From Arthrobacter pullicola (GTDB lineage Bacteria > Actinomycetota > Actinomycetes > Actinomycetales > Micrococcaceae): 64,000 nt of DNA. The DNA lies in the NCBI RefSeq assembly GCF_014836875.1, contig NZ_JACSQC010000007.1:64555-128554 (forward strand), read 5' to 3'. Positions 28,445 to 38,339 of this stretch are shown here, piece after piece (position 1 is the first letter of the stretch; each line of letters opens with the position of its first letter). A program made the position numbers and the translations under genes. The notes under the pieces are model-generated. The model made no database searches and was not told the DNA's origin. It saw nothing but the letters and a program-made list of their open reading frames with translations.

Positions 28445-29614
28445 GTGGCAGCACCGCAGAATTACTTGGCCGTCATCAAGGTCGTCGGCATCGGCGGCGG
28501 TGGCGTGAATGCCGTAAACCGAATGATCGACGTCGGACTCCGCGGAGTGGAGTTCATTGCCATCAACACCGATGCGCAGGCTCTGCTGATGAGCGACGCC
28601 GACGTCAAGCTCGATGTTGGACGTGAACTGACCCGCGGCCTCGGCGCCGGCGCTGATCCCGAGGTTGGCCGGAAGGCAGCCGAGGACCACGCCGAAGAAA
28701 TCGAAGAGGTGCTGCGCGGGGCCGACATGGTCTTCGTGACCGCAGGCGAGGGTGGTGGAACCGGCACCGGCGGAGCCCCCGTGGTTGCCCGCATCGCCCG
28801 CTCCCTGGGCGCCCTGACCATTGGCGTGGTGACGCGCCCGTTCACCTTCGAAGGCCGCCGCCGCTCCAACCAGGCGGAGTCCGGCATCGATACGCTGCGC
28901 GACGAAGTCGACACGCTGATCGTGATCCCGAACGACCGCCTGCTTTCCATCAGCGACCGCAACGTCTCCATGCTGGATGCGTTCCGCTCCGCTGACCAGG
29001 TGCTGCTTTCCGGTGTGCAGGGCATCACCGACCTGATCACCACTCCGGGCTTGATCAACCTCGACTTCGCCGACGTCAAATCCGTCATGCAGGGTGCCGG
29101 ATCGGCGCTCATGGGCATCGGATCAGCACGCGGGGAGGACCGGGCCGTCAAGGCTGCCGAGCTGGCAATAGCTTCTCCTCTGCTGGAGGCCTCCATCGAC
29201 GGCGCCCACGGCGTCCTGCTCTCCATTCAGGGCGGATCCGATCTCGGCCTGTTCGAGATCAACGAGGCAGCACGCCTGGTTCAGGAAGTCGCCCACCCGG
29301 AGGCCAACATCATCTTCGGTGCCGTCATTGACGACGCCCTGGGGGATGAAGCGCGGGTCACGGTCATCGCTGCCGGCTTCGACCAGGTCGATGTCACCTC
29401 GCAGCCGTCCGCTGCCAAGCCCGCCGAACCGACGACTCCTCCCGCCGCTGCGGCTGCGGGCGTTGCCGGCGGCACCTCCGCGTGGGCCCAGCGCCCGCAG
29501 GTGAGCGACATTCCCGCGGATGCAGGTTTCGACATCGACCTCCCGGCCGTAGTCGAGCCCGACCTCAGTGCAGGACGCCAGGACGACCTGGATGTTCCGG
29601 ACTTCCTGAAGTAA
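28445..29614 (+). CDS. ftsZ: Tubulin-like division GTPase FtsZ
   Basis: 389 residues from a GTG with AAGGGA upstream. The GTP-binding domain carries [15 protein letters not shown], the tubulin signature loop [19 protein letters not shown] (about 97-115) and the T7-loop region [11 protein letters not shown] with the catalytic aspartate. The linker after residue 315 or so is Ala/Pro-rich, and the C-terminal tail [10 protein letters not shown] is the actinobacterial form that binds SepF and FtsW. FtsZ polymerises into the Z-ring. A 218-bp gap with its own element separates it from ftsQ. No ftsA is present, as is normal for actinobacteria, and sepF lies downstream. Confidence 0.97.
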   Translation: MAAPQNYLAVIKVVGIGGGGVNAVNRMIDVGLRGVEFIAINTDAQALLMSDADVKLDVGRELTRGLGAGADPEVGRKAAEDHAEEIEEVLRGADMVFVTAGEGGGTGTGGAPVVARIARSLGALTIGVVTRPFTFEGRRRSNQAESGIDTLRDEVDTLIVIPNDRLLSISDRNVSMLDAFRSADQVLLSGVQGITDLITTPGLINLDFADVKSVMQGAGSALMGIGSARGEDRAVKAAELAIASPLLEASIDGAHGVLLSIQGGSDLGLFEINEAARLVQEVAHPEANIIFGAVIDDALGDEARVTVIAAGFDQVDVTSQPSAAKPAEPTTPPAAAAAGVAGGTSAWAQRPQVSDIPADAGFDIDLPAVVEPDLSAGRQDDLDVPDFLK

Positions 29615-29679
29615 ACCTTCTTGAAGTAACTACCTGAAATAAGCAGTACCTGCAGATCGGCGCGAGGTTGTCTCAGCGA

Positions 29680-30408
29680 ATGTTTTGGTGGGAGGGGCAG
29701 GGCCCCGGCGGCCTGAGGGTCGCCTTCACGGACACATCCGCAGGCAACCTCGCGCTGCATGTTGGAGATGACCCGGGTGCGGTGCGGGAGCGCCGCCGCG
29801 CACTTGAAAGCCGCATGGGAATCCGCCCGGAATCCCTCAGGTTCATGGAGCAGGTCCACTCCGCCATAGTCGCTGAAGTGCCGAGTCCAGTGTGGGGCCT
29901 CACGCCGGCAGATCGGGAGCAGCCTCCGGTCGCCGATGCCCTGCTCAGCCCGGACGGTTCAGCCCCCCTGGCGGTGATGGTGGCCGACTGCGTGCCGGTC
30001 GTCCTCGCAGGAATCCGCGGCGACGGAGTGCCCGTGACCGCGGCCGCCCATGCCGGACGCGCCGGGATGCTTGACGGGATCCTGCCGAACACCGTCCAGG
30101 CCATGCGTGCTGCCGGTGCCGGGGAGCTGTCCGCGTGGATCGGCCCCAGTGTCTGCGGGCGCTGCTACGAAGTACCCGAAACCATGGTCGCTGCCGCAGC
30201 CCATCTCCCGGGTGCGGCGTCACGGACCAGCTGGGGAACTCCCGCGCTTGACCTTCCGGCCGCCGCTGCAGCCCAGCTCGGAGACCTCGGCGTGGACACA
30301 GTGCGGCTTCCCGGATGCACTATGGAAGAACCGGACCTCTTTTCGCACCGGCGGGACGCACCGACCGGCCGGTTCGCCGGATTAATCTGGCTTCCCCAAA
30401 CGACATAG
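29680..30408 (+). CDS. pgeF: Peptidoglycan editing factor PgeF (multicopper-oxidase-like/YfiH family)
   Basis: About 242 residues. The family's metal-binding residues are visible in MEQVHSA (His), VMVADCVPVVL (Cys) and TAAAHAGRAGM (His), with SVCGRCYEVPE further on. PgeF-type enzymes remove mis-incorporated amino acids from UDP-MurNAc precursors, and some members show purine nucleoside phosphorylase/deaminase activity; which applies here is open. ATG 29680 is chosen, with GAGG upstream; TTG 29668 is an alternative. It follows ftsZ, as in many actinobacteria (Rv2149c). Confidence 0.88.
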   Translation: MFWWEGQGPGGLRVAFTDTSAGNLALHVGDDPGAVRERRRALESRMGIRPESLRFMEQVHSAIVAEVPSPVWGLTPADREQPPVADALLSPDGSAPLAVMVADCVPVVLAGIRGDGVPVTAAAHAGRAGMLDGILPNTVQAMRAAGAGELSAWIGPSVCGRCYEVPETMVAAAAHLPGAASRTSWGTPALDLPAAAAAQLGDLGVDTVRLPGCTMEEPDLFSHRRDAPTGRFAGLIWLPQTT

Positions 30409-30494
30409 CGGACCACGGCCGTATCGCAGCCACCAACTGCTGTGGGACCGGCGGCAACACACGCAACACCCCGAACACGCAACACAAGGAACAC

Positions 30495-31241
30495 ATGAGC
30501 AGCGCAACTCCGGACCGGGCCGCCGACCTCAAGGCCCGCCTGGCATCCGTCCGCCGGCGGATTTCCGCCGCCGCGGCAGCCGCCGGGCGGGACGAGCCCA
30601 GCCTGATAGTGGTTACCAAGTATTTCCCCGCGTCCGACGCCGCGGTCCTGGCCGGGCTGGGCGTGCGGGATGTTGGTGAGAACAAGGCCCAGGAAGCCGA
30701 AGCGAAGGCAGCGGAGCTCCCCGGAGCCGGGCTGAACTGGCACTTCATCGGCCAGCTGCAGACCAATAAGGCCAAGTCGGTGGTGAAGTACGCCCGGGCC
30801 GTGCACTCCGTTGACCGGCCGGGACTGATCGCCGCGCTGGCCAAAGCCATGGCCGCGGAAGACATCCGCCGCCGGGAAGCCGGCAGTGCCGCACGTGTTC
30901 CCCTGGAGTGCTACCTCCAGCTGGATCTGCGGGCTCAGCCGGAGGAAGCCGCCGGGCGCGGGGGAGCGATGCCGGAGGACATGCTGGACCTGGCCGCCGC
31001 CGTCGAGCAGGAGCCGGCCCTGCGGCTGAAGGGCCTCATGGCCGTTGCACCGTTGGGGGAGGACCCCGCTGCAGCCTTTAGCCGGCTCCAGGAACTCTCG
31101 CGCGAATTGACCTCCCGCTATCCTGCCGCCGGTGGTATCTCCGCAGGCATGAGCCAGGACCTGGAAACCGCCGTCGCCTACGGCGCGACACACCTGCGGA
31201 TTGGGTCCGATATTCTCGGTCCCCGCCCCGCTGTGCGGTAG
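30495..31241 (+). CDS. yggS: YggS-family pyridoxal phosphate homeostasis protein
   Basis: 248 residues from ATG 30495 with AAGGA upstream. PLP-binding Lys lies in SLIVVTKYFPASDA, followed by GVRDVGENKAQEAEAK, WHFIGQLQTNKAKSVV, VHSVDRP, and near the end GGISAGMSQDLETAV with GATHLRIGSDILG. These match the fold-type III PLPBP/YggS family, which buffers PLP and has no known catalytic activity. The middle region between 125 and 160 has an Ala/Glu-rich insertion. Its position between pgeF and sepF is conserved in Gram-positive bacteria. Confidence 0.93.
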   Translation: MSSATPDRAADLKARLASVRRRISAAAAAAGRDEPSLIVVTKYFPASDAAVLAGLGVRDVGENKAQEAEAKAAELPGAGLNWHFIGQLQTNKAKSVVKYARAVHSVDRPGLIAALAKAMAAEDIRRREAGSAARVPLECYLQLDLRAQPEEAAGRGGAMPEDMLDLAAAVEQEPALRLKGLMAVAPLGEDPAAAFSRLQELSRELTSRYPAAGGISAGMSQDLETAVAYGATHLRIGSDILGPRPAVR

Positions 31242-31341
31242 CGTCAAACATGGCGGGTCCCATTTTGCGGGCCGCCGCAAACAGGCGAAAACAATGCCCA
31301 CACTGGACAACGCGGGACGCTGAAGGACTGAAGGAGCAACC

Positions 31342-31875
31342 ATGGCTGGCGCAATGCGCAGGACGATGATCTACCTTGGGCTCGCCGACGGCGATGAGCT
31401 GTACGAGGACGAGCAGAAGCCTGTGCGGGAGGCTGCGGCCAGGGATGAGGAACGCGCCCCTGAGGACGAGCGGAGCGACCGGGAACCGGCCGCCGCCCCG
31501 CAGCCGGCCCGTACCACCGCGGTAGAGGAATACCGCGCTCCCGTAACACCCATCAAGCGTGCCCCCTCATCGGCAAAGGAAGACGTGGCAGGATTGCGGC
31601 AGATTACCACTGTTCACCCCCGTTCCTACAACGACGCCAAGATCATCGGTGAGAGCTTCCGCGACGGAATCCCCGTGATCATGAACGTCACCGACATGGG
31701 GGAAGCCGATGCCAAGCGTCTCGTAGACTTCTCCGCGGGACTTGTCTTTGGTTTGCGCGGTACCATCGAACGGGTGACCAACAAGGTCTTCCTGCTCTCG
31801 CCGTCCTATGTCGAGGTGCTGGGAGACGACAAGAAGGTCAGCGAATCCCAGTCGGCCTTCTTCAACCAGAGCTGA
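31342..31875 (+). CDS. sepF: Cell-division protein SepF
   Basis: 177 residues. The N-terminal [20 protein letters not shown] is the amphipathic membrane-binding helix region. An acidic, Pro/Arg-rich linker (about 30-90) leads to the folded DUF552 domain from about residue 90 ([63 protein letters not shown]). SepF tethers FtsZ filaments to the membrane, the role FtsA has in other bacteria. It ends with the actinobacterial AFFNQS tail. It lies between yggS and yggT. Confidence 0.95.
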   Translation: MAGAMRRTMIYLGLADGDELYEDEQKPVREAAARDEERAPEDERSDREPAAAPQPARTTAVEEYRAPVTPIKRAPSSAKEDVAGLRQITTVHPRSYNDAKIIGESFRDGIPVIMNVTDMGEADAKRLVDFSAGLVFGLRGTIERVTNKVFLLSPSYVEVLGDDKKVSESQSAFFNQS

Positions 31876-31941
31876 CCGCCGTCCCGGGTCCCGGGGACCA
31901 TGCGGACAGCTTGACCTCCTACGGCGGAAACGAAAACACGC

Positions 31942-32229
31942 GTGAGTATTATTTTTGCCCTGCTGTATCTGGTGCTGATGCTCTTTCAGCTTGCCTTGAT
32001 CCTGCGGATTGTCTACGACGCGGTGCAGATGTTCGCCCGCCAGTGGCGGCCCAAGGGCCCCGCCCTCGTGCTGGCCACGGCCGTGTACGGCGCCACGGAC
32101 CCGCCCGTCCGTGCCCTGCGCCGGATCATCCCGCCCCTCCGCCTGGGCGGCGTGTCTCTGGATCTTGCGTTCCTTGTGCTCTTTATCGTGGTCGGAATCG
32201 CCATGCAAATCGTGGTGGCGGCCAGCTAG
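31942..32229 (+). CDS. YggT-family membrane protein
   Basis: 95 residues from a GTG start. Two hydrophobic helices (about 1-25 and 68-93) flank a conserved central region with WRPKGPALVLATAVYGATDPP, then LRRIIPPLRLGGVSLDLAF. This matches the YggT family, small membrane proteins next to sepF/divIVA in Gram-positive bacteria and cyanobacteria. In some bacteria the family affects cell division or nucleoid distribution; the function here is unproven. It is followed by a short GC-rich hairpin. Confidence 0.9.
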   Translation: MSIIFALLYLVLMLFQLALILRIVYDAVQMFARQWRPKGPALVLATAVYGATDPPVRALRRIIPPLRLGGVSLDLAFLVLFIVVGIAMQIVVAAS

Positions 32230-32240
32230 GGCCCAGCAGC

Positions 32241-32257
32241 ACCGGGGACGCCCCGGT
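32241..32257 (+). terminator. Short GC-rich hairpin after the yggT-type gene
   Basis: ACCGGGG-ACG-CCCCGGT, a 7-bp stem with a 3-nt loop and no T run. It may attenuate read-through into divIVA. Confidence 0.4.
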
Positions 32258-32289
32258 TCGTCATCAGTTCACAAAAGATATAATGTGAA
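32257..32289 (+). promoter_or_regulatory. divIVA promoter with inverted repeat over the -10
   Basis: A perfect TATAAT (32279-32284) is preceded by a weak -35 (TTCGTC, 16-bp spacing). TTCACA (32268-32273) and TGTGAA (32284-32289) form an inverted repeat that brackets the -10. A second TATAGT lies at 32293-32298. The leader before the gene is about 95 nt and holds a GCCCGT-CAAC-ACGGGC hairpin at 32342-32357. Confidence 0.6.
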
Positions 32290-32386
32290 AAATATAGTGA
32301 ATTGATCCCTGATTTTATGTTCGAGATTCTGTACCTAGACAGCCCGTCAACACGGGCAAGTCTTATAACCAGTATGAGGTGACCAG

Positions 32387-33058
32387 ATGGCTCTGACGCC
32401 AGAAGATGTTGTCAACAAGCGGTTCCAGCCGACCAAGTTCCGTGAAGGCTACGACCAGGATGAGGTGGATGACTTCCTCGACGAGATCGTCGTCGAACTC
32501 CGCCGCCTGAACGCCGAAAACGAAGACCTGCGCCGGCAGCTTGCCGAGGCAGTTGCTGGTGCGCCTGCAGGCAGCCAGGTCCCGGCACCGGTGTCCGCCG
32601 CTTCCAAGGCCGAGCAGGTATCCCAGCCGGTCAAGGAAGAGAAGAAGCCGGAGCCCGAGCCCGAAGCCAAGCCGGAGCCCAAGGTTGAGGCTCCCAAGGC
32701 TGAGGCTCCCCGGCCGCAGGAGTCCGCTCCCGTGTCCAACCCGGCAGAATCGGCTGCCGGTATCCTCGCCATGGCTCAGAAGATGCACGACGACTATGTC
32801 GGCGCCGGCGTCGAGCAGCGGGATAAGATCATCGCCGAGGCACAGATCGAGGCCAGCGGCCTTGTGACCGAAGCCCAGGAGAAGAGCCGGAAGATCCTCA
32901 GCTCCCTCGAACAGCAGAAGGCCCTTCTGGAGCGCAAGGTCGAGCAGCTGCGCGGCTTCGAGCGTGACTACCGCTCACGCCTGAAGACATACATCGAAGG
33001 CCAGCTGCGCGATCTCGATTCCCGCGGCTCGGTAGCCTCGGAGACCGCGGACGCCTAA
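32387..33058 (+). CDS. divIVA: DivIVA (Wag31) polar growth/septum-site protein
   Basis: 223 residues. The N-terminal DivIVA domain starts MALTPEDVVNKRFQPTKFRE and contains GYDQDEVDDFLDEIVVELRR, the membrane-curvature-binding and first coiled-coil segment. A low-complexity linker rich in Pro, Glu and Lys (about 60-120, with KPEPEPEAKPEPKVEAPKAE) separates it from a second long coiled coil (about 122-215). DivIVA self-assembles at negatively curved membrane and recruits envelope-synthesis proteins. In mycobacteria and corynebacteria it is a target of PASTA-type kinases, one of which is encoded at 5.4-7.5 kb. GAGGTGA precedes the ATG. Confidence 0.96.
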   Translation: MALTPEDVVNKRFQPTKFREGYDQDEVDDFLDEIVVELRRLNAENEDLRRQLAEAVAGAPAGSQVPAPVSAASKAEQVSQPVKEEKKPEPEPEAKPEPKVEAPKAEAPRPQESAPVSNPAESAAGILAMAQKMHDDYVGAGVEQRDKIIAEAQIEASGLVTEAQEKSRKILSSLEQQKALLERKVEQLRGFERDYRSRLKTYIEGQLRDLDSRGSVASETADA

Positions 33059-33122
33059 GCGTTTGACGCTTCGTTCGGTCCGTCTGGACGGATATGAATC
33101 AGGATTAGTCTGGTAACAGAAT

Positions 33123-33162
33123 TACGGGCCGGTGGCCGGGATCTCCCGGCCACCGGCCCGTA
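33123..33162 (+). terminator. Strong hairpin after divIVA
   Basis: An 18-bp perfect stem (33123-33140 with 33145-33162) closes a 4-nt ATCT loop. There is no T run after it, so it may be an L-shaped actinobacterial terminator. It is 64 nt past the divIVA stop. Confidence 0.75.
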
Positions 33163-33262
33163 CTGTTCCAGCACGGTGTTCCTTTCCAGAACAGAGTTCC
33201 ACCCCCCTGCGTTCCAGAACCTCAGTGCCGGCGCTCCCCGCCTGCCCAACCCCGAAAGCACC

Positions 33263-33826
33263 ATGACAGACTCCTCTGACGCACCGCAGCCAGTGCCGCC
33301 GTCGCGCCCGAAAGCCGCGCTGACCCGCTACGCACTGATCATGGCCTGCATCGCGCTGGCCGCCTGGATCCTGGACCAGCTGACCAAGATCTGGGTGGTT
33401 TCCACCATGACCGAGGGCCAGGTCACGGATGTCCTGCCCCCGCTGCTCCGCTGGCACTTCATCCGCAACCCGGGAGCTGCCTTCTCGATCGGTACGGATT
33501 ACACCTGGATCTTCACCATCATCATGGTGCTGGTCTCCGGATTCCTGGTGTACCTGATGTTCCGCCTGCGGTCCGTGGGCTGGTCCATCGCCCTCGGCCT
33601 GGTCCTGGCCGGTGCCACAGGGAACCTCACCGACAGGCTGTTCCGTGAACCCTCCTTCGGCCAGGGACACGTGGTTGATTTCATTGCATTCCCGAATTTC
33701 GCGATCTTCAACATCGCGGACATGTGCGTGGTGTCCGGTGTGATCCTGGTCTGCCTGCTCACCCTGCGCGGCATCAACATGGACGGCACCCGCACCGTCA
33801 GTGGCAAGGACAACGCAGATGCCTGA
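33263..33826 (+). CDS. lspA: Signal peptidase II (prolipoprotein signal peptidase)
   Basis: 187 residues with four membrane helices. The two catalytic aspartates lie in [12 protein letters not shown] and [11 protein letters not shown], and [11 protein letters not shown] and [10 protein letters not shown] are the other family motifs. It cleaves diacylglyceryl-modified prolipoproteins before the lipobox Cys, for example the one encoded at 10.7 kb. The start ATG 33263 is preceded by CGAAAG, a weak site. It overlaps the pseudouridine synthase gene by 8 nt, as is common in Gram-positive bacteria. Confidence 0.95.
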   Translation: MTDSSDAPQPVPPSRPKAALTRYALIMACIALAAWILDQLTKIWVVSTMTEGQVTDVLPPLLRWHFIRNPGAAFSIGTDYTWIFTIIMVLVSGFLVYLMFRLRSVGWSIALGLVLAGATGNLTDRLFREPSFGQGHVVDFIAFPNFAIFNIADMCVVSGVILVCLLTLRGINMDGTRTVSGKDNADA

Positions 33827-34754
33827 GATCCACTCCCGTTTCACCATCAGCGAGGAACACGACGGAGGCCGGGCCGACGCCGTGTTCGCCAAGCTGCTGG
33901 ACATCTCCCGCTCCACCGCGGCCACCTGGTGCGGCGAAGGCTGGCTGACCCGTTCGGGGAAACCCGTGGCCAAGTCGGACCGGCTGCACGCCGGTGACGA
34001 GGTAGCCGCGGACGTACCCGAGCAGCCCGACCCGCTGGCCGTCGTAGTCGAACCCGTTGAGGACCTCAAAATCCTGGCCGACGACGAGCACTTCGTTGTC
34101 ATCGACAAGCCTGTCGGTGTTGCCGCCCATCCGTCTCCGGGCTGGGTCGGTCCCACCGTTGTGGGTGCCCTCGCGGCAGCCGGCTACCGGATCTCGACGT
34201 CCGGTGCCGGTGAACGGCAGGGGATTGTCCACCGGCTCGACGTCGGCACCTCCGGAGTGATGGTCGTTGCCAAAACAGAGCACGCCTACACCCTGCTGAA
34301 ACAGGCGTTCCGCGACCGTACCGTGGAGAAGGAATACCACGCCCTGGTCCAGGGACTGCCGGACCCGCTGGAAGGAACGATTGACGCGCCGATCGGCCGG
34401 CACCCCGGCCACGACTGGCGTTTCGCCGTCCTGGACGACGGGCGGGCCTCGGTGACCCATTACAAGGTCCTGGAAGCCTTCGGCCGGGCCTCCCTGGTGG
34501 AAGTGCATCTGGAAACCGGCCGGACCCACCAGATCCGCGTGCATTTCTCCGCTCTGCGCCACCCCTGTGCGGGTGACCTTACCTACGGTGCGGACCCCCG
34601 GCTGGCAGCCGAACTTGGGCTGACCCGGCAGTGGCTGCACGCCCGGAAGCTGGGATTTACCCACCCCGGAACCGGAAACTGGGTGGAATTCGTCAGCGAG
34701 TATCCCCAGGACCTGCAGTACGCCCTCGACGCGCTGGACAGCGGCCTCGTCTAA
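33819..34754 (+). CDS. RluA/RluD-family 23S rRNA pseudouridine synthase
   Basis: 311 residues from ATG 33819 with AAGGA upstream. An N-terminal S4-like domain ([35 protein letters not shown]) is followed by the catalytic domain. It contains [17 protein letters not shown], the catalytic motif [16 protein letters not shown], and [15 protein letters not shown] with [10 protein letters not shown]. Members isomerise uridines in 23S rRNA; which positions are modified is not certain, so no symbol is given. It is co-translated with lspA. Confidence 0.93.
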   Translation: MPEIHSRFTISEEHDGGRADAVFAKLLDISRSTAATWCGEGWLTRSGKPVAKSDRLHAGDEVAADVPEQPDPLAVVVEPVEDLKILADDEHFVVIDKPVGVAAHPSPGWVGPTVVGALAAAGYRISTSGAGERQGIVHRLDVGTSGVMVVAKTEHAYTLLKQAFRDRTVEKEYHALVQGLPDPLEGTIDAPIGRHPGHDWRFAVLDDGRASVTHYKVLEAFGRASLVEVHLETGRTHQIRVHFSALRHPCAGDLTYGADPRLAAELGLTRQWLHARKLGFTHPGTGNWVEFVSEYPQDLQYALDALDSGLV

Positions 34755-34773
34755 CCCGCCCGGACTGGACACC

Positions 34774-34779
34774 TAGAAT
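34774..34779 (+). promoter_or_regulatory. -10 box (TAGAAT) for leaderless dnaE
   Basis: TAGAAT is followed by GGTTAG and then the GTG start (6-nt spacing). No Shine-Dalgarno sequence is present. Confidence 0.65.
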
Positions 34780-34785
34780 GGTTAG

Positions 34786-37700
34786 GTGGCTTCAGTAACT
34801 AGTTCGTCGAAATCGTTTGTCCATCTTCACAACCACACCGAGTACTCCATGCTGGACGGTGCGGCGCGCCTGACCGACTTGTTCAGCCACGCTGATGAGC
34901 TGGGTATGAGCGCGCTGGCGACGACGGACCATGGGTTTGTTTTCGGTGCCTTCGACTTCTGGAACAAGGCGCGCAACTCCGGCATCAAGCCGATTATCGG
35001 CGTCGAGGCGTACCTGACACCGGGCACGGCCCGCCAGGACAAGACCCGGGTGAAGTGGGGCGGCGGCGGGCGCGACGACGTCTCCGGCGCGGGTGCCTAC
35101 ACCCACATGACCATGTGGGCGGAATCCACCGAAGGCATGCATAACCTGTTCCGCATGTCCTCGCTGGCCTCCCTGGAGGGCCAGCTCTACAAACCGCGCA
35201 TGGACCGGGAACTGCTGCAGACCTATGGCAAGGGCCTGATCGCCACGACCGGCTGCCCGTCGGGTGAAGTGCAGACCAAGCTCCGGCTGGGGCTCTATAA
35301 GGAAGCGGTGCAGGCAGCCTCCGACTTCCGGGACATTTTCGGCACGGAGAACTTCTTCTGTGAGCTGATGGACCACGGCCTGGACATTGAGCGCAGCGTC
35401 CAAGCGGACCTGATCAAGCTGGCCCGCGAACTGAACCTCCCGCTCGTTGCCACGAACGACCTCCACTACACCCACGCCGAGGATGCCAAGGCCCACGCAG
35501 CCCTGCTCTGCGTGCAGTCCGGCTCCACCCTCGCCGACCCGAAACGGTTCAAGTTCGACGCGGACGAGTTCTACCTCAAGTCTCCGGCCGAGATGCGGGC
35601 CGTGTTCCGGGATTATCCGGAAGCCTGCGACAACACGCTGCTCATCGCCGAGCGCTGCGACGTCGAGTTCAACACCAAGGCCAACTACATGCCGCGCTTC
35701 CCGACCCCCGAGGGCGAGAACGAGGAGTCGTGGTTCGTCAAGGAGGTCGAAAAGGGCCTTCAGCACCGCTACCCGGGCGGCATCTCCGACGCCGTCCGCA
35801 AGCGTGCGGACTACGAAACAGGGATCATCGTCCAGATGGGCTTCCCGGGCTACTTCCTGGTCGTTGCCGACTTCATCAACTGGGCCAAGAAAAACGGCAT
35901 CCGTGTCGGACCGGGCCGCGGCTCCGGTGCAGGTTCCATGGCCGCCTACGCCATGGGGATCACGGACCTCGATCCGCTGCAGCACGGGCTGATCTTCGAG
36001 CGGTTCCTGAACCCGGACCGCGTCTCCATGCCTGACTTCGACGTCGACTTCGATGATCGGCGCCGTTCCGAGGTGATCCACTACGTCACCGAGAAATACG
36101 GCGACGAGCGCGTGGCCATGATCGTCACCTACGGCACCATCAAGGCCAAGCAGGCCCTGAAGGACTCCTCGCGGGTGATGGGCTACCCGTTCTCCGTCGG
36201 GGAGCGGCTGACCAAGGCCATGCCGCCGGACGTGATGGGCAAGGGCCTGTCCCTGGCCGATGTGCATAACAAGGAAGCCAAGCGGTACGGCGAAGCTGAG
36301 GAGCTTCGTGAGCTGCTGCGCACCGATCCCGATTCCCAGCGGGTGTTCGACACCGCGCTGGGGCTGGAGGGCCTGAAACGCCAGTGGGGCGTCCACGCCG
36401 CCGGTGTGATCATGTCCTCGGACCCGCTGATCGACATCATTCCGATCATGCGCCGCGAGCAGGACGGGCAGGTGATTACGCAGTTCGATTACCCCACCTG
36501 CGAAGGCCTGGGCCTGATCAAGATGGACTTCCTCGGCCTGCGGAACCTGACGATCGTCTCCGACGCCGTGGAGAACATCAAGGCGAACCGCGGCGAGGAC
36601 CTGGTCCTGGAGGACCTCCCGCTGGATTTGAAGGAAGCGTACGACCTCCTGGCCAGCGGTGACACCCTGGGTGTGTTCCAGCTCGACGGCGGCCCCATGC
36701 GGTCGCTGCTCAAGAGCATGCGTCCGGATAACTTCGAAGATATCTCCGCCGTCATCGCCCTGTACCGCCCCGGCCCCATGGGTGCGAACTCGCACACGAA
36801 CTACGCCCTGCGCAAAACCGGCCAGCAGGAAATCACGCCGATCCACCCGGAGCTCGAAGAACCGCTGGCGGAAATCCTGAACACCACCTACGGCCTGATT
36901 GTCTATCAGGAGCAGGTGATGGCCATTGCCCAGAAGGTGGCCGGGTTCAGCCTGGGCCAGGCGGATATTCTCCGCCGCGCCATGGGCAAGAAAAAGAAGT
37001 CCGAGCTGGACAAGCAGTACGCCGGATTCCACCAGGGAATGGTCGACCGCGGCTACTCAGAGGCCGCCATCAAGGCCCTCTGGGACATCCTGCTTCCCTT
37101 CTCCGACTATGCCTTCAACAAGGCCCACTCCGCCGCCTACGGCGTTGTGTCCTATTGGACCGCCTATCTGAAGGCGGTGTACCCGGCCGAGTACATGGCC
37201 GCCCTGCTCACCTCTGTCGGTGATGACAAGGACAAGCTGGCCATGTACCTGAACGAGTGCCGGAAGATGGGGATCACGGTTCTGCCGCCGGACGTCAACG
37301 AGTCCTCGGTGAACTTCACCCCGGTGGGCAAGGACATCCGCTTCGGCATGGGTGCCATCCGCAACGTCGGCGCCAACGTGGTCCATGCCATGGTCGGAGC
37401 CCGCGAGGAGAAGGGCGCCTACACCAACTTCAAGGACTTCCTGATGAAGGTGCCGGCGGTGGTCTGCAACAAGCGGACCATCGAATCCCTGATCAAGGCA
37501 GGCGCCTTCGACTCCATGGGCCATGCACGGCGGCCGCTGGCGATGATCCACGAAGAAGCCATCGACTCCGTGGTGGTGCTCAAGCGGAATGAGGCCGTGG
37601 GCCAGTTCGATCTGTTCGCCGGAATCGGCGAAGCCGAGCCCGAGGCCTCGATCAGCATCGACATCCCTGACCTCCCCGAGTGGGAGAAGAAGGACAAGCT

Positions 37701-38325
37701 TTCCTTCGAGCGGGACATGCTTGGACTCTACGTCTCCGACCATCCGCTGCAGGGCCTGGAAGGAATCCTGAGCCAGCACGCTGATTCCTCGATCACCTCG
37801 ATCGTGGGGGAGGAAGGACCGCCGGACGGTGCCATCGTGACCATCGCGGGCATGATCACCTCCCTCCAGCGCCGGATCGCGAAGAACAGCGGCAACGCGT
37901 ATGCCCGCTGTGAAATCGAGGACCTCGCCGGGTCCATGGAAGTGATGTTCTTTGGTCAGGTGTACGGGCCAATCGCGGCCGTGCTCGCGGAGGACCTGAT
38001 CGTCGTCGTCCGCGGCCGGCTGCAGCGCCGGGATGACGGCGCCGTGACACTGAATGCCCAGGAACTCACCGTCCCGGACCTCAGCGAGGGGCATTCCGGC
38101 CCGGTGGTCATCTCCATGGCGACGTACAAGGCAACGGAAACCGTGGTCACCCAGCTCGGCGACGTCCTGCGGACCCATCCGGGAACGTCCGAGGTGCAGA
38201 TCCGGCTCAACGGCAGCCGGACCGTGGAGGTCATGAAACTGGGGGTGGACATGCGGGTTAACCCGACGCCGTCCCTCTTCGGTGACCTGAAGGTCCTTCT
38301 GGGACCGGCGTGCCTCGATGGCTAG
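34786..38325 (+). CDS. dnaE: DNA polymerase III subunit alpha (replicative DnaE1)
   Basis: 1179 residues, the full length of bacterial replicative DnaE. The N-terminal PHP domain keeps its metal ligands ([19 protein letters not shown]), which in M. tuberculosis DnaE1 gives proofreading exonuclease activity. The polymerase active site is in [17 protein letters not shown] and [33 protein letters not shown] and the C-terminal OB-fold region ([20 protein letters not shown]) follow. The shorter DnaE2 type is excluded by length and by the clamp-binding region QFDLFAG. The GTG start sits 6 nt after TAGAAT. Confidence 0.96.
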   Translation: MASVTSSSKSFVHLHNHTEYSMLDGAARLTDLFSHADELGMSALATTDHGFVFGAFDFWNKARNSGIKPIIGVEAYLTPGTARQDKTRVKWGGGGRDDVSGAGAYTHMTMWAESTEGMHNLFRMSSLASLEGQLYKPRMDRELLQTYGKGLIATTGCPSGEVQTKLRLGLYKEAVQAASDFRDIFGTENFFCELMDHGLDIERSVQADLIKLARELNLPLVATNDLHYTHAEDAKAHAALLCVQSGSTLADPKRFKFDADEFYLKSPAEMRAVFRDYPEACDNTLLIAERCDVEFNTKANYMPRFPTPEGENEESWFVKEVEKGLQHRYPGGISDAVRKRADYETGIIVQMGFPGYFLVVADFINWAKKNGIRVGPGRGSGAGSMAAYAMGITDLDPLQHGLIFERFLNPDRVSMPDFDVDFDDRRRSEVIHYVTEKYGDERVAMIVTYGTIKAKQALKDSSRVMGYPFSVGERLTKAMPPDVMGKGLSLADVHNKEAKRYGEAEELRELLRTDPDSQRVFDTALGLEGLKRQWGVHAAGVIMSSDPLIDIIPIMRREQDGQVITQFDYPTCEGLGLIKMDFLGLRNLTIVSDAVENIKANRGEDLVLEDLPLDLKEAYDLLASGDTLGVFQLDGGPMRSLLKSMRPDNFEDISAVIALYRPGPMGANSHTNYALRKTGQQEITPIHPELEEPLAEILNTTYGLIVYQEQVMAIAQKVAGFSLGQADILRRAMGKKKKSELDKQYAGFHQGMVDRGYSEAAIKALWDILLPFSDYAFNKAHSAAYGVVSYWTAYLKAVYPAEYMAALLTSVGDDKDKLAMYLNECRKMGITVLPPDVNESSVNFTPVGKDIRFGMGAIRNVGANVVHAMVGAREEKGAYTNFKDFLMKVPAVVCNKRTIESLIKAGAFDSMGHARRPLAMIHEEAIDSVVVLKRNEAVGQFDLFAGIGEAEPEASISIDIPDLPEWEKKDKLSFERDMLGLYVSDHPLQGLEGILSQHADSSITSIVGEEGPPDGAIVTIAGMITSLQRRIAKNSGNAYARCEIEDLAGSMEVMFFGQVYGPIAAVLAEDLIVVVRGRLQRRDDGAVTLNAQELTVPDLSEGHSGPVVISMATYKATETVVTQLGDVLRTHPGTSEVQIRLNGSRTVEVMKLGVDMRVNPTPSLFGDLKVLLGPACLDG

Positions 38326-38326
38326 G

Positions 38327-38332
38327 TAGAAT
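38327..38332 (+). promoter_or_regulatory. -10 box (TAGAAT) for leaderless hisD
   Basis: TAGAAT begins 1 nt after the dnaE stop codon and ends 7 nt before the hisD GTG. Confidence 0.65.
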
Positions 38333-38339
38333 GGCATTT

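Noticed and set aside
32268-32289. CRP/GlxR binding site before divIVA
   Set aside because: The half-sites are in the opposite order to the TGTGA-N6-TCACA consensus.
34792-37032. Open frame of 746 codons on the minus strand opposite dnaE
   Set aside because: It is antisense to a strongly conserved polymerase gene, shows no recognisable family and reflects the codon-position GC bias of high-GC genes.
38310-38339. Upstream start for hisD at 38310
   Set aside because: It lies in the last codons of dnaE and upstream of the TAGAAT box, so a transcript from that box could not include it.
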